Below the pieces are notes generated by a model, which saw only the letters and a list, made by a program, of their open reading frames with translations, did no database searches and had not been told where the DNA came from. The translations under genes and the position numbers were made by a program. 64,000 bases of DNA from CAZGQY01 sp964528035 (GTDB lineage: Bacteria; Pseudomonadota; Gammaproteobacteria; Methylococcales; UBA1147), in assembly GCA_964528035.1 (NCBI GenBank), contig CAZGQY010000001.1:8083-72082 (forward strand), written 5' to 3'. Within the stretch, counting starts at the first letter, position 1. Every line of letters begins with the position of its first letter. Shown here piece by piece: positions 46,001-54,627 of the stretch.

Positions 46001-47476
46001 CCCTTCGCCCTCAACACTTTCGACAAGCAATTCTCCCCCCAACAATTGGATTAACTGCTTACATATAGTCAATCCAAGTCCTGTACCACCAAACTTTCTT
46101 GTAGTTCCCCCGTCAGCCTGTCGAAAAGATTCGAATATTTTATTCTGTGCTTCTTTGGGAATACCTATCCCAGTATCGCGGACTAAAAAATTAAACCATG
46201 AATTATCACCATCATCCGTGTATACAGAACTGGATAACACGACTTCACCCTGATCAGTAAACTTAACCGCATTACTCAACAGATTATTCAATATTTGGCG
46301 CAATCGTGTAATATCGCCCGCAACGATTACAGGAAGGTCACTCGGAATATCCAAACAAATTTCTATATTTTTTGCCTGGGCTTTCTCTGAGAACAGTGCA
46401 GCAACATCCTCCAGGCATTCACGCAAATTAAACTTGACCACTTCCAATTCAAGCTTACCCGCTTCAATTTTGCTGAAATCAAGAATATCGTTAATCAGGG
46501 CCAGCAACGCATCCCCAGAATTAATTGCCACATTCAAATATTCTGACTGTCGATCAGGTACACCAATTTCATTGAGTAAATTCAACATTCCCAACACACC
46601 ATTTAAAGGTGTTCTGATCTCATGGCTAACCACAGCAGCAAATTCTGTCTTTGCTCGTGCCGTTTCCAAAGCCTGGTCACGTGCATCCTTCAATTCTGAT
46701 TCGCGTTCTTCCAATACAGACATCATCGAATTAAATGCCTGCTCCATATCCACGATATCTTTTGGTCCTTCCAGCTTTGCCCGAATCTGGGTCTCACCAT
46801 TTTCAGCCCGCTGCATGATTCCCGACAAATTTTCCAATGGCGTCGTCAGTTTTCTGGTAATAAACCTGAGAACAATTAATAGTACCGACGCCAATGAAAC
46901 CGCTATCAAAGCATTAACAAACAATATTTTCTGAGTCATCTCCTGTAAACTTGCTTTGCTTACCGCAACCAATACATAGCCTAAAGTCTGAACGCTGGCT
47001 CGTGTTTCATCATAAGGAGATTCTACATTTTCTTCAGAGGATGAAGAACTAACTTTCGCAGCGAAATACCAGTAGTCCGACAAATCTTTAACCAGTTGTG
47101 CGTTAAAAGTTAGTCCATGTGTCCAATTTCCCAGATCAGCAGCAGACTCAGCCCCTTGAGCCAATAAAAGTTTATAGTCCGGATAAAAGATTGACACATG
47201 CTTAACGTCCGGAAAATCCAACATGGTATTGGCTGGAAGCTGAGCATTCTCTGCAGCCCCATATAACAATGCCAATCTACTTTGCGCAGCAAAACTGTCG
47301 GTCAAATGAATCCCCTGATTCACGAAACGATCTACTGCAGCCTGGGTTACTACAAAGGAAATGAGCGACGAAGAAATAAGGGAAAGAATCAAAATCCCAA
47401 ATATGAACGTTGTGGACAGTTGCCGATTAAAACTTATATTACGATGATAGAGCCAGGACATACCCTCAGAACCCAC
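43034..47476 (-). CDS. Hybrid sensor kinase with three receivers, HPt, GGDEF and EAL
   Basis: 1480 residues. Order: membrane helix (22-45), periplasmic sensor (about 46-180), second helix (184-205), HAMP, HisKA with H285 in VVSHEIRTPLNG, HATPase (N-box RQILNNLLSNAVKF), a degenerate first receiver (about 515-630, D570), a full receiver (about 658-770, D708 in LILMDCNMPVMDGYE), HPt (H845 in AHSLKGSSRNLG), a third receiver (about 918-1035, D968), GGDEF (1127-1131, with I-site RSED five residues before), and EAL (1255-1257, with DDFGVGYSS). Both c-di-GMP domains keep their signature motifs. The GTG start touches the stop of the binding-protein gene. The position beside cysM-rlmD is that of GacS/BarA. 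Confidence 0.93.
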   Translation of the reverse strand: MGSEGMSWLYHRNISFNRQLSTTFIFGILILSLISSSLISFVVTQAAVDRFVNQGIHLTDSFAAQSRLALLYGAAENAQLPANTMLDFPDVKHVSIFYPDYKLLLAQGAESAADLGNWTHGLTFNAQLVKDLSDYWYFAAKVSSSSSEENVESPYDETRASVQTLGYVLVAVSKASLQEMTQKILFVNALIAVSLASVLLIVLRFITRKLTTPLENLSGIMQRAENGETQIRAKLEGPKDIVDMEQAFNSMMSVLEERESELKDARDQALETARAKTEFAAVVSHEIRTPLNGVLGMLNLLNEIGVPDRQSEYLNVAINSGDALLALINDILDFSKIEAGKLELEVVKFNLRECLEDVAALFSEKAQAKNIEICLDIPSDLPVIVAGDITRLRQILNNLLSNAVKFTDQGEVVLSSSVYTDDGDNSWFNFLVRDTGIGIPKEAQNKIFESFRQADGGTTRKFGGTGLGLTICKQLIQLLGGELLVESVEGEGSVFSFAIPISITKKYQVNPCFSGVQVIVADTNQTNRNYLVANLRSFGCSCIAGGSETEIMNQLKKWPESQQERICIFDLSVCVSGVNRFRQDICSWGKNSKTIMVILSNSGFLEGDCQDYDATLTKPVRLSALNARIAQFTEGLWETEKGVDKRVKKPLVSDNLGAYILIVDDNRTNQLVAKAMLKESGFQADVAANGQEALFLIADKNYDLILMDCNMPVMDGYEATRKIRSLNGDMSKIPIFAMTAVDNPNDIRRCLDVGMNDYLIKPLNLAILRKKLKDLPVGNPGQFRVSNSQKTSRIDTESFQNLENAIGNKVGEIIDAFFADTPNYIDQIDNALNKQDWSQLHATAHSLKGSSRNLGANMFASICREIEELSQEEDISDSQISQRIVDLREEYIQVERCLNEKSTSLKSSRSQIESGKYELVLVVDDDRSTRLTIASALQADGLTIEQATNGQQAIDKFIQFSPNLIIMDAVMPVKDGFEASQEIKRLPNGRLTPILIITALENDESVDRAFSSGAADFIPKPINLAVLRQRVKRVLDARETEERVKQLAYNDGLTGLPNRIAFSDRLLQDIAYARRNNNQLAIMFIDIDHFKDVNDNLGHAAGDELLKFLAERVSGCVRSEDTLARMGGDEFVVVLSSVHGPKGADIAAQNILLALSTPFHIAGKEIYVGASIGISVFPDDGEDREALLKNADTAMYRAKALGRNNYQFYTVEMSTSISERIDLESDLRRVIQNNELILYFQPKIDVRRSEVVGAEALVRWQHPKRGFLLPNCFIPIAEEAGLISQIGHWTMRMACQQFKIWQDENGFMGHVAVNVSAREFMGATFVDDVKACLEITGLEPQYLELEIIENLVLEHGEETVARLNQLSAMGVTVAIDDFGVGYSSFSYLKRLPVQVLKIDRSFVRDVPEDKPGSAVIDGMIQLAHKLKLSVVAEGVENQAQYEFLRLHDCDIVQGYFISKPVPSVDFYDKFVSQNHTTRAI

Positions 47477-48414
47477 TATTGCATTGGAAAAACCAAATCA
47501 AATGACTTTCCTTCCCTTGCCAATAAGTCTATCCCCAGATGTTTTGCAGTTCTCATATTGACCGCTGTCTTCAGTGTGCGCAATACCTCAACACCAGACC
47601 GAATCGACCGGGATTCAATCGATTGAGCCAGTTTACCCAACTCCTGTCCCATTTTAAAGTTATCCGGGTACATAGAGAACAGAGCACCCCGTTTGGCGTG
47701 GACCAATTTACTTGAAAATACGATCAATCGTCGGCGCCACGCTTCTTCCAGAAGAGAAGGCAGTATGGAATCTGAATCCATCGTAGTTCTATCCTGCATT
47801 AACCAAATGGCATTGGTAGTACTGTCTATGGTAGCACTTAATTCACGATACACTAATGCTGCTGCCCTTAAATCACGGGCTTCTCTGGCATCAAGTTTTA
47901 TACCTAAGTTCATCGCCCACCGCTTCGCTTGTTCAATAAGTTTTTGATTATTATCGGGGTTATAGACAACGGATACTGTCTTAATGGAGGGTGCGAATAG
48001 TTTCAATTTCTTAAACAGAATGTTCGGATCGGGTACTAATGAAATACCCACTGTAGACAACGTTTGTTGTTCTATCCTGGTAGATAGAACAGCACCGACA
48101 ACAACAGGAATATCCAGGCCGGTTTGGCGAATGGCTTTAACTCCACGCAAGCCCAAAGCAAGTACCACCTGATTTCCATGGTTTTCTATTTCAGATTGAA
48201 GACGAATACTGTCGAATGATTTACTGAGTGAATATTTATCGATTGGCCGACCAATCTCTGATTCGATACCGCCTATTATAGTCTCAAAAATCTTTTTATA
48301 AGGCTCGCGCAATTCCGGGTAAACAACCCCCAAAGGAGCGCCATTGGCAAAACCCCAAACACTCGAAGCCATAAGACTAAATGCTAAAAACGCGACTCGG
48401 CACAAAGTATTCAA
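47476..48414 (-). CDS. Periplasmic ABC-type substrate-binding protein
   Basis: A 312-residue exported protein with a signal peptide (about 1-25, VWGFANG) and a two-lobed fold of the ABC_sub_bind (PF04392-like) type: PLGVVYPELREPYKKIFE, ALGLRGVKAIRQTGLDIPVVVGAV and KTVSVVYNPDNNQKLIEQAKRWA. No ABC permease or ATPase is adjacent. It sits between a TonB-dependent receptor and a receptor kinase, so it is more likely a ligand sensor that reports to the kinase than a transport component. It lies 56 bases from the receptor gene and abuts the kinase gene. Confidence 0.8.
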   Translation of the reverse strand: MNTLCRVAFLAFSLMASSVWGFANGAPLGVVYPELREPYKKIFETIIGGIESEIGRPIDKYSLSKSFDSIRLQSEIENHGNQVVLALGLRGVKAIRQTGLDIPVVVGAVLSTRIEQQTLSTVGISLVPDPNILFKKLKLFAPSIKTVSVVYNPDNNQKLIEQAKRWAMNLGIKLDAREARDLRAAALVYRELSATIDSTTNAIWLMQDRTTMDSDSILPSLLEEAWRRRLIVFSSKLVHAKRGALFSMYPDNFKMGQELGKLAQSIESRSIRSGVEVLRTLKTAVNMRTAKHLGIDLLAREGKSFDLVFPMQ

Positions 48415-48470
48415 ACCGCAGTCCAGTTTATTAAATTCATCCTAAATTTCAAAGCAATAATCCGTATAAA

Positions 48471-50606
48471 TTATTTTAAATGGTAACGAAGTTCGAAATA
48501 AAAAAAGCGTCCGGCCTGTGGAAAATCGCCGGGTACCAGACTGGTATTTGCATTATCAAATGGTGGGCTCGGTTCACGTATATCCACGTCAAATAAATTC
48601 GAGACCGATGCACTGACACCCAAATTATCGAAAATATCCTCACCACGCAGCGTCATGTCTACCGTAAAATAATCCGCTACCTGGTTACGCCTGTCCATGG
48701 CCGAACGCTTGCGATCACCGACCCAGTTAGTCTGCACATCCCAATTCCAGTCGGGAAAAAACTCCCAGTCTGCACGAGCATAAACCTGATGAGTCGGTGC
48801 AAAACCGACATTAGTATTAGTCGTTTCGTCCTCTGAAACCTGAAACGCGTAATTAGCCGTAAAACGAAACGAATCTAATATGGCCCACTGTCCTTCCAAC
48901 TCGAGTCCGTATCCCGTTTGGTTACCGGCATTCTGAAATGTCCGAGTTGGCGTTCCCGGCCCTGAATCCACCATTGGGCGGATAATATCTTCATACCAGT
49001 AACGATACAGATTCAACTTAGCTCTCATGTTTTCTTTTGGCTGGTAGTCAAATGCGAGCTCCAGAGTATTGATTGTTTCCGGAGTGAGGTCTGGATTTCC
49101 CAGCAAAGTCGGAGTTTCGTCGTTTGCAAACTGCTCACCGAATGACGGAGCTCGAAACGCTCGGCCATACAATAATTTAGTCGTCAAACTATAGTTCGTC
49201 TGCCAAACCAGAGCGGCCCTGGGATTAACTGTACTGCCGAAATCGGAGTAATGATCGTATCGAACACCCCAGGTTAAGGTCCAATCCTTGGCTAAGTCCC
49301 ACTCATGCTGAAAAAAACCAAATACGATACTGCGACTATGCGGATCAATGAAGGGTCTGCCTCTCGCACCAGGTTGAAGAGGTATTGGAAAAGGATTTCC
49401 ACTCTGAAAAAAATTCTTCTCATCATCTACTTTATACATGTCTTCAAACCGGTAACCAACACCCACTTTCACCAGGTGGTCTTTAAAACCGTCATAGGTT
49501 CCCGAAGCATTTATCCGATAATGCCGCTCGTATATTGTCGGGCTACCTAACACGCCGTTAGGAAAAGAATTTATAGCGATTACCCGCGATTGGGAATCCA
49601 GTTGTGGAAAAGCAGAGTTTGCAGGTGCCAATTGAAAATCAGATTGATTCACCACATCAAAAAAGCTAAGTTGAGACGATAGATTCCAATGGTCAAACCA
49701 ATCTGTGTTTTCATAGCTTAGATCGGCATTAAAGCGGGAACTTCTATTGCTGCCATTAGGGTCTAGCGCCTGAATAAACCCTGCACCGGTTCCCACATTA
49801 TCCCGACCTTGCCACCAAAGACGCAGACGCCAGTCTTCAAGAGATAGATCCAGACTGGTATCGATATATTGACGGCCGACGCTAACTGACCCGGGTGCCA
49901 ACGAAGCAGTCGTTCCAAATTGGCTATCGAAAAAGTTCTGTGCATCAATATCTATTTTTCGTTTGTGCCCTTGTGTCGAGCCCGCCTGAAATGAAAAAGC
50001 CGCTTCCACACCATTGAAGTTCCCGCTGTACTGGAGCCAACCTTCACGGGTATCAAATTCACCCCCTCGAAAGCCTATATCCAACCCATCAATGTCTTCA
50101 TGTGTTTTAGTAATAACATTGATCACGCCGGCAAATGCATCGGCGCCATAAACGGCAGACCCAGGCCCACGAATCACTTCAACCCGAGAAATATTCTGCA
50201 CGGGCATGCCTCCCCATACCTGCCCCCGATGCCCGGTAAATACATTAGTAATCGGTATCCCATTGACTAAAACCAGCACCTGCGCATTAATATCTGAATG
50301 CACGCCACGAATTGAAAATACTGGATTAAAATTCGTTGTCGAAACAGAAACATGTAGCCCAGGCACACTTTCAAGCACCTGATTTAAATCAGTCGCCCCC
50401 ATCTTCTGAATTTCACTGGCAGTGACCACTGAAGTCACTGCGGGTGCCAACTTAAGTAGTTGCTGACTTCCAGTCGCGATACTTACATATTGCTCTCCGC
50501 CATAGGCATCATCCAGATCCAGTTCGTCCTCATCCATCGACCAAACCAAACTCGAAAAACATAGCAACAAAAACAATAGTGACTGAGTGACTAATTGCGT
50601 GATCAT
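48471..50606 (-). CDS. TonB-dependent outer-membrane receptor
   Basis: 711 residues. Signal peptide (about 1-23), a plug domain (LLKLAPAVTSVVTASEIQKM, then NQVLESVPGLHV, SIRGVHSD and VEVIRGPGSAVYGADAFAGV), and a 22-strand-type barrel with FRAPSFGEQFANDETPTLLG and NLTPETINTLELAFDY-like motifs. The protein ends RFFYFELRYHLK, lacking the terminal aromatic usual for barrel insertion. The ligand is unknown; the acidic leader DEDELDLDDAYGGEQ is unusual. It is first gene of a unit with the binding protein and the c-di-GMP hybrid kinase. Confidence 0.9.
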   Translation of the reverse strand: MITQLVTQSLLFLLLCFSSLVWSMDEDELDLDDAYGGEQYVSIATGSQQLLKLAPAVTSVVTASEIQKMGATDLNQVLESVPGLHVSVSTTNFNPVFSIRGVHSDINAQVLVLVNGIPITNVFTGHRGQVWGGMPVQNISRVEVIRGPGSAVYGADAFAGVINVITKTHEDIDGLDIGFRGGEFDTREGWLQYSGNFNGVEAAFSFQAGSTQGHKRKIDIDAQNFFDSQFGTTASLAPGSVSVGRQYIDTSLDLSLEDWRLRLWWQGRDNVGTGAGFIQALDPNGSNRSSRFNADLSYENTDWFDHWNLSSQLSFFDVVNQSDFQLAPANSAFPQLDSQSRVIAINSFPNGVLGSPTIYERHYRINASGTYDGFKDHLVKVGVGYRFEDMYKVDDEKNFFQSGNPFPIPLQPGARGRPFIDPHSRSIVFGFFQHEWDLAKDWTLTWGVRYDHYSDFGSTVNPRAALVWQTNYSLTTKLLYGRAFRAPSFGEQFANDETPTLLGNPDLTPETINTLELAFDYQPKENMRAKLNLYRYWYEDIIRPMVDSGPGTPTRTFQNAGNQTGYGLELEGQWAILDSFRFTANYAFQVSEDETTNTNVGFAPTHQVYARADWEFFPDWNWDVQTNWVGDRKRSAMDRRNQVADYFTVDMTLRGEDIFDNLGVSASVSNLFDVDIREPSPPFDNANTSLVPGDFPQAGRFFYFELRYHLK

Positions 50607-50765
50607 GTCATTACCATTATTCGATTATTAATCTAAGTGTTTGTGATTCGACATCTACTCTTTAATGCATTTCGAACAAACTGTATAAATTGATAAGTAT
50701 TTTCGCTAATAAAATCCGTACACGAAAAAAAGAGAATGATTTCCATCTCAACAAGTTTGTGGCCG

Positions 50766-51569
50766 CTAATCCCAAGTTCTTTTCTCTGTTCCCAGGTAAT
50801 CTATTTGCTCGCAACGCAAAGGAAAAAGACTCGCTTCAGAATGCTCCGATGCATCGATAAAACAAGGTGGAAATCCAGCAAGGAAAAGGGGAACCATGAA
50901 CATATTAAATTGGTTCGCAGAAAACCCAATATCAGCACACAATGCAGCCACCAACGCCCCGTAATTCATTCGTATCAGTTTTCCCGAATCTCTTAATACT
51001 TGTTCTATTTCAAATGCTAAATCAAAATAAGTACCCTTCGTAAAATCTAATTTTTCCATTAAAGAAAGCATAGATTCAACACGTTCATCCATGCTAGCCT
51101 TGGGTCGACCATAGCCGAAAATGATTCTTTTTTTTGCTATTTCTGCTGCGACGATATCAACCAAATGATCGCCCCGAACAATCATTTCCTGAGCTTTAAT
51201 AAAAAACTTCAGCGCTTCTGTTAACGCCAACCCTCCAAAAATCTCGGTATCAGATACTGCTATCGCTGCACCTACGCCCAGAGCCCCGGTACTTCTTACC
51301 GTACCCGCCAAAGCCGCAACCCGATTATTCCAGATACGAGGATCAGGGTAGCTTGTATGCACCCATATAGCGTTAAGAATTTTTAATTCGGTTTGAGTAA
51401 ATGTTCTGCCGGTTATCCCATAAAGATACACTTCCATCCAGCTCATCTCCCCAAGATCTCTGTGCAGTTCTTTATCTCGTAATATCACCCGCTCTTGATA
51501 AACAAACCCGCCCATTCGAGTCCGCCATTTTCCCTCGCTTTGCAATAATCCAGTATTCCCTTTCAGCAC
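50766..51569 (-). CDS. Citrate synthase/citryl-CoA lyase-like protein B
   Basis: A 267-residue short citrate-synthase-family protein, similar in size to citryl-CoA lyases. GTG 51569 has GGGGAG seven to eight bases before it and is preferred; the frame is open to 51731 inside the previous gene. Recognisable segments are HTSYPDPRIWNNRVAALAGT (about 71-90), VRSTGALGVGAAIAVSD, a DER-containing loop, and ADIGFSANQFNMFMVPLFLAG. Where family enzymes have the catalytic HGG loop this one reads EIFGG. It is last in an operon with its paralogue and a thiamine-diphosphate enzyme. Activity is uncertain. Confidence 0.65.
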   Translation of the reverse strand: MLKGNTGLLQSEGKWRTRMGGFVYQERVILRDKELHRDLGEMSWMEVYLYGITGRTFTQTELKILNAIWVHTSYPDPRIWNNRVAALAGTVRSTGALGVGAAIAVSDTEIFGGLALTEALKFFIKAQEMIVRGDHLVDIVAAEIAKKRIIFGYGRPKASMDERVESMLSLMEKLDFTKGTYFDLAFEIEQVLRDSGKLIRMNYGALVAALCADIGFSANQFNMFMVPLFLAGFPPCFIDASEHSEASLFPLRCEQIDYLGTEKRTWD

Positions 51570-51588
51570 TAAATCACTCCCCAATCTT

Positions 51589-52383
51589 TTATTTTTTAAC
51601 AGATTCTGAAACGATTTCCAATGAATCCATAAAAAAAGGATATTGACGCCATCCAGCCTTCTGTTCCAATGCATGTACCGCCGCGCCAGGAAGACGAAGC
51701 AGTAGATACAGCATTTCCGATTGATCAACACTCAGGTCCAAATCGATAAACGCTGCTGCAACTACACCAGACATTGCCAACGGACATTCTGCAAGTGATT
51801 CCACAGCCAAACGGTTTTCTTTCAGCCAGGCAAGCATCCCAGTCGAGTATATTTCTGTTAGATAATCGAGAGTTTGCAATACCGGACCGGCACAGCTAAC
51901 CCCATGTGGATCAAATCCTGGCGGATGTTCGAACGGCGGCCAAATACTCGCACCCTGCTGCTCGACTGGTAAATTTAATTGTTTTTGCCATAAATCAACA
52001 TTTGTCCCACAGTTTTTCCATAATTGCATCGCTTCCACAATGTCTCGCCCCCCGCCAAACTCCCCTGCCCCTATAGCTAATGCTGCGATCAAACTCGCTG
52101 CATTTGCCGAACCGCTGACACTTCCATTCATGGCCGCGCGAACACTATGATCACGTGGCCCTGGATTAGCCAATGCCAGGGCAACAGCTTCCAGTAGCGT
52201 CTTCTGGACATCATTAGGCCGTTCGCCGACGAATAAAAGATACAGATACTCTATCCAACTTGCTTTACGCAGCAACTCACCATACACATCATAGCCGCTA
52301 CAAAAACATGTCGATGCTGCGAACGGATTATTCTTCTCGGATATTTCTTTCCAGATTTTGCTCGATATTTTTTCTTTGCTCAC
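51589..52383 (-). CDS. Citrate synthase/citryl-CoA lyase-like protein A
   Basis: A 264-residue paralogue of the next gene. The N-terminus NPFAASTCFCSGYDVYGELL and SWIEYLYLLFVGERP are the large-domain opening of citrate-synthase-fold proteins; NPGPRDHSVRAAMNGSVSGS and GAGEFGGGRDIVEAM align with the His-containing active-site segments, of which one His (in RDHS) remains. GTG 52383 follows GAGGAAA and lies inside the end of the thiamine-enzyme gene, overlapping by 56 bases. The paired short proteins could form a heteromeric lyase or synthase. Confidence 0.65.
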   Translation of the reverse strand: MSKEKISSKIWKEISEKNNPFAASTCFCSGYDVYGELLRKASWIEYLYLLFVGERPNDVQKTLLEAVALALANPGPRDHSVRAAMNGSVSGSANAASLIAALAIGAGEFGGGRDIVEAMQLWKNCGTNVDLWQKQLNLPVEQQGASIWPPFEHPPGFDPHGVSCAGPVLQTLDYLTEIYSTGMLAWLKENRLAVESLAECPLAMSGVVAAAFIDLDLSVDQSEMLYLLLRLPGAAVHALEQKAGWRQYPFFMDSLEIVSESVKK

Positions 52384-54298
52384 TCAATTTCCTCGAAGAA
52401 TTTAATAACTCCACTCGCAATCCCATTGGCGGAACTTCTTCGGGATCGATATAGACATCAAGTAAAATCGGGCTTCTTTTTTCACATAATGAATGAATAT
52501 CCAGTTTCGCCAGATCACTCGGCGAATGAATCGTATAAGCTTCGATACCCATCGATTGGGCAAACAGATTAAAATCCACTTTCGGTAGTTGAAAGGCGAT
52601 TTCGGCTGCGTTTGCTAATTTTTGACCATGCTTAACCATACCCAATGCGGAGTCATTAAGAATGACATAAATAATTGATAAGCCCTCCATCTGAGCAACC
52701 GTGATCTCCTGACCGCTCATAAGCATACTGCCATCACCAGTAATACATACAACAGGACATTCAGGATTTGCAAAAGCGGTACCTACGGCTGCGCCAATCG
52801 CCCAACCCATTGACGCAAATTCTATCCCGGCTCTATAGTTTGCCGTATCAACCCATGGCTGCCCGTCCCTGCGGCGACCCGGATCGAGAAAATCGGAACG
52901 TACCCAGGAACGTCGGTTCCCGATTCTGCGTTCTGCCGGATGAAGATAATGAGTCGCCCAGGCAAAGCTATTGCCGATATCCGCTAAATACCTTGTACCT
53001 GGTGGAAATATTTGCCCCAAATCATTCATCAACCTCTGTGGTTTTATTGGAGAACTGTCGTCGATAAATTTTTGCGGTTCACTAAGTTTACAATGAGGCA
53101 TCAATGGCTGCGTATCGACGTTCGTGACGCCATCTTTTATGATTGATTGCTGAAGACTGGCACGCGTTTTTACATCGGGTAATTCCAATGATGAAACATG
53201 CTCAATCAAATATTGACAAACTACTCCAATTGACCCGATAACCTGTAATTTTGCCATCGGTGACCGTAAAAAATGCGCTGCAACAGGGTCGATATGAATC
53301 AACCGATCATTGAGTAACGATTGCTCATCCCAGCCACCACTCGCCAACTCACATAGATTACTACCAAAGGCAATTACCAGGTCAACCTCTGGATTTCTCA
53401 ACGTTTCGACTGCGCTAACATGCCCGGCAAATCCGAACACGCCTCGGTTAAGTGGGTGGTACGAACTAATCAAACCTTTGCCATCAATAGAGGTAACAAC
53501 TTCCACGCCCAGTAATACTGCCAGATCCAGCACGGCAGCAGCGTCACGATTGGCACCTATTCCAAGAACGAATACTATTTTCCGAGAATTTTTTATTTCA
53601 ATTAACAGGCGACTCAGAATATCCGGATTAACCTGAATCTCACGATTACCGAAAAGATTGATATCCAGGTTATAGTTATGGCATTCAGCAGGCGCATCCA
53701 GCACATCAATTGGCACTGAAAGATGTACCGGACCACAAGGAGCCTGGTGCGCAGCCATAATAGCTGCTACCAGTTTGTTTTCAAGTTGCGCAGAGTGGGA
53801 AACCAGCGAATTGTAACGCGTACAATGCTGAAACATACCCAATGTATTTAAGCTGGTACAAGAAGATTCCTGGGATGCCCCTTTACCAAAGGTACAAAGC
53901 GCAGTCTGCGCAGTGAGCACAAGGAGTGGGATTTCATTTTCGTAGGCAGATGCTACACCAGTAATCAGATTGGTCGCGCCAGGACCCGTCGTACCACAAC
54001 AGACTCCCATGACCCCACTTTCCCTGGTATAACCATCCGCCATAAAAGCCGCACCGGTTTCATGCCTTGAAACGATGGCTCGTAATCCTCCTCTGGATTC
54101 ACTCCTGTGCAAAGCATTGTAGAGCGGCTCTATAGCCCCACCAGGAATTCCAAAGATAAATTTAACCCCGATTTTCTCGAGATAATAAACTATTAAATCA
54201 CTGTTTTTCGATACAAGCGACTCTGAATCAACACCATTCTGGTAAGATTCAGTTTGATCCACTTGCTTGGTAATTGAAGCTGATTTCATAATTGACAA
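52328..54298 (-). CDS. Thiamine-diphosphate carboligase (acetolactate synthase-like)
   Basis: 656 residues of the acetohydroxyacid-synthase/oxalyl-CoA-decarboxylase superfamily. The catalytic glutamate is in VSRHETGAAFMADGYTRE; the ThDP/Mg motif is CITGDGSMLMSGQEITVAQM followed by YVILNDSALGMV; the central domain has FVLGIGANRDAAAVL. It is 60 to 100 residues longer than typical AHAS, mostly between the central and C-terminal domains (about 370-440) and at the tail. No regulatory subunit gene is adjacent. Instead two citrate-synthase-like genes overlap its end, suggesting a 2-oxoacid or acyl-CoA carboligation pathway. The substrate is unknown. Confidence 0.82.
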   Translation of the reverse strand: MSIMKSASITKQVDQTESYQNGVDSESLVSKNSDLIVYYLEKIGVKFIFGIPGGAIEPLYNALHRSESRGGLRAIVSRHETGAAFMADGYTRESGVMGVCCGTTGPGATNLITGVASAYENEIPLLVLTAQTALCTFGKGASQESSCTSLNTLGMFQHCTRYNSLVSHSAQLENKLVAAIMAAHQAPCGPVHLSVPIDVLDAPAECHNYNLDINLFGNREIQVNPDILSRLLIEIKNSRKIVFVLGIGANRDAAAVLDLAVLLGVEVVTSIDGKGLISSYHPLNRGVFGFAGHVSAVETLRNPEVDLVIAFGSNLCELASGGWDEQSLLNDRLIHIDPVAAHFLRSPMAKLQVIGSIGVVCQYLIEHVSSLELPDVKTRASLQQSIIKDGVTNVDTQPLMPHCKLSEPQKFIDDSSPIKPQRLMNDLGQIFPPGTRYLADIGNSFAWATHYLHPAERRIGNRRSWVRSDFLDPGRRRDGQPWVDTANYRAGIEFASMGWAIGAAVGTAFANPECPVVCITGDGSMLMSGQEITVAQMEGLSIIYVILNDSALGMVKHGQKLANAAEIAFQLPKVDFNLFAQSMGIEAYTIHSPSDLAKLDIHSLCEKRSPILLDVYIDPEEVPPMGLRVELLNSSRKLSEQRKNIEQNLERNIREE

Positions 54299-54627
54299 CC
54301 CTTTGTATTAACGACTCCCTTAGCCCCAGTGCACTATTCCAACTTTCTTATTACACCTACACATTGAAGTATAGAAGCATTTAAAGGAATCGTCTGTAAG
54401 CTATCGGTATCCATACTAAAATTGCCAACCAAGCTGGGCCACTGTACAGCATATCACGCACAAAAAACATATCTTTCGAGAAAGAAATAATGCCCTAAAT
54501 CGCTGTTTATCATGGAGTCAATAATTAAATAGCAGTCTTTTTTTATGATTATCTATTATATCGATATTTTTATCGGGTAATGACTGTATTGAAAAAAAGC
54601 CAATGCTTAAATTCACCAGCCGTATCT
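54299..54627. other. Intergenic region between carboligase and purL
   Basis: About 330 AT-rich bases holding the presumed promoter of the carboligase operon and the end of the purL transcript. I see no gene, repeat or convincing terminator. Confidence 0.4.
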
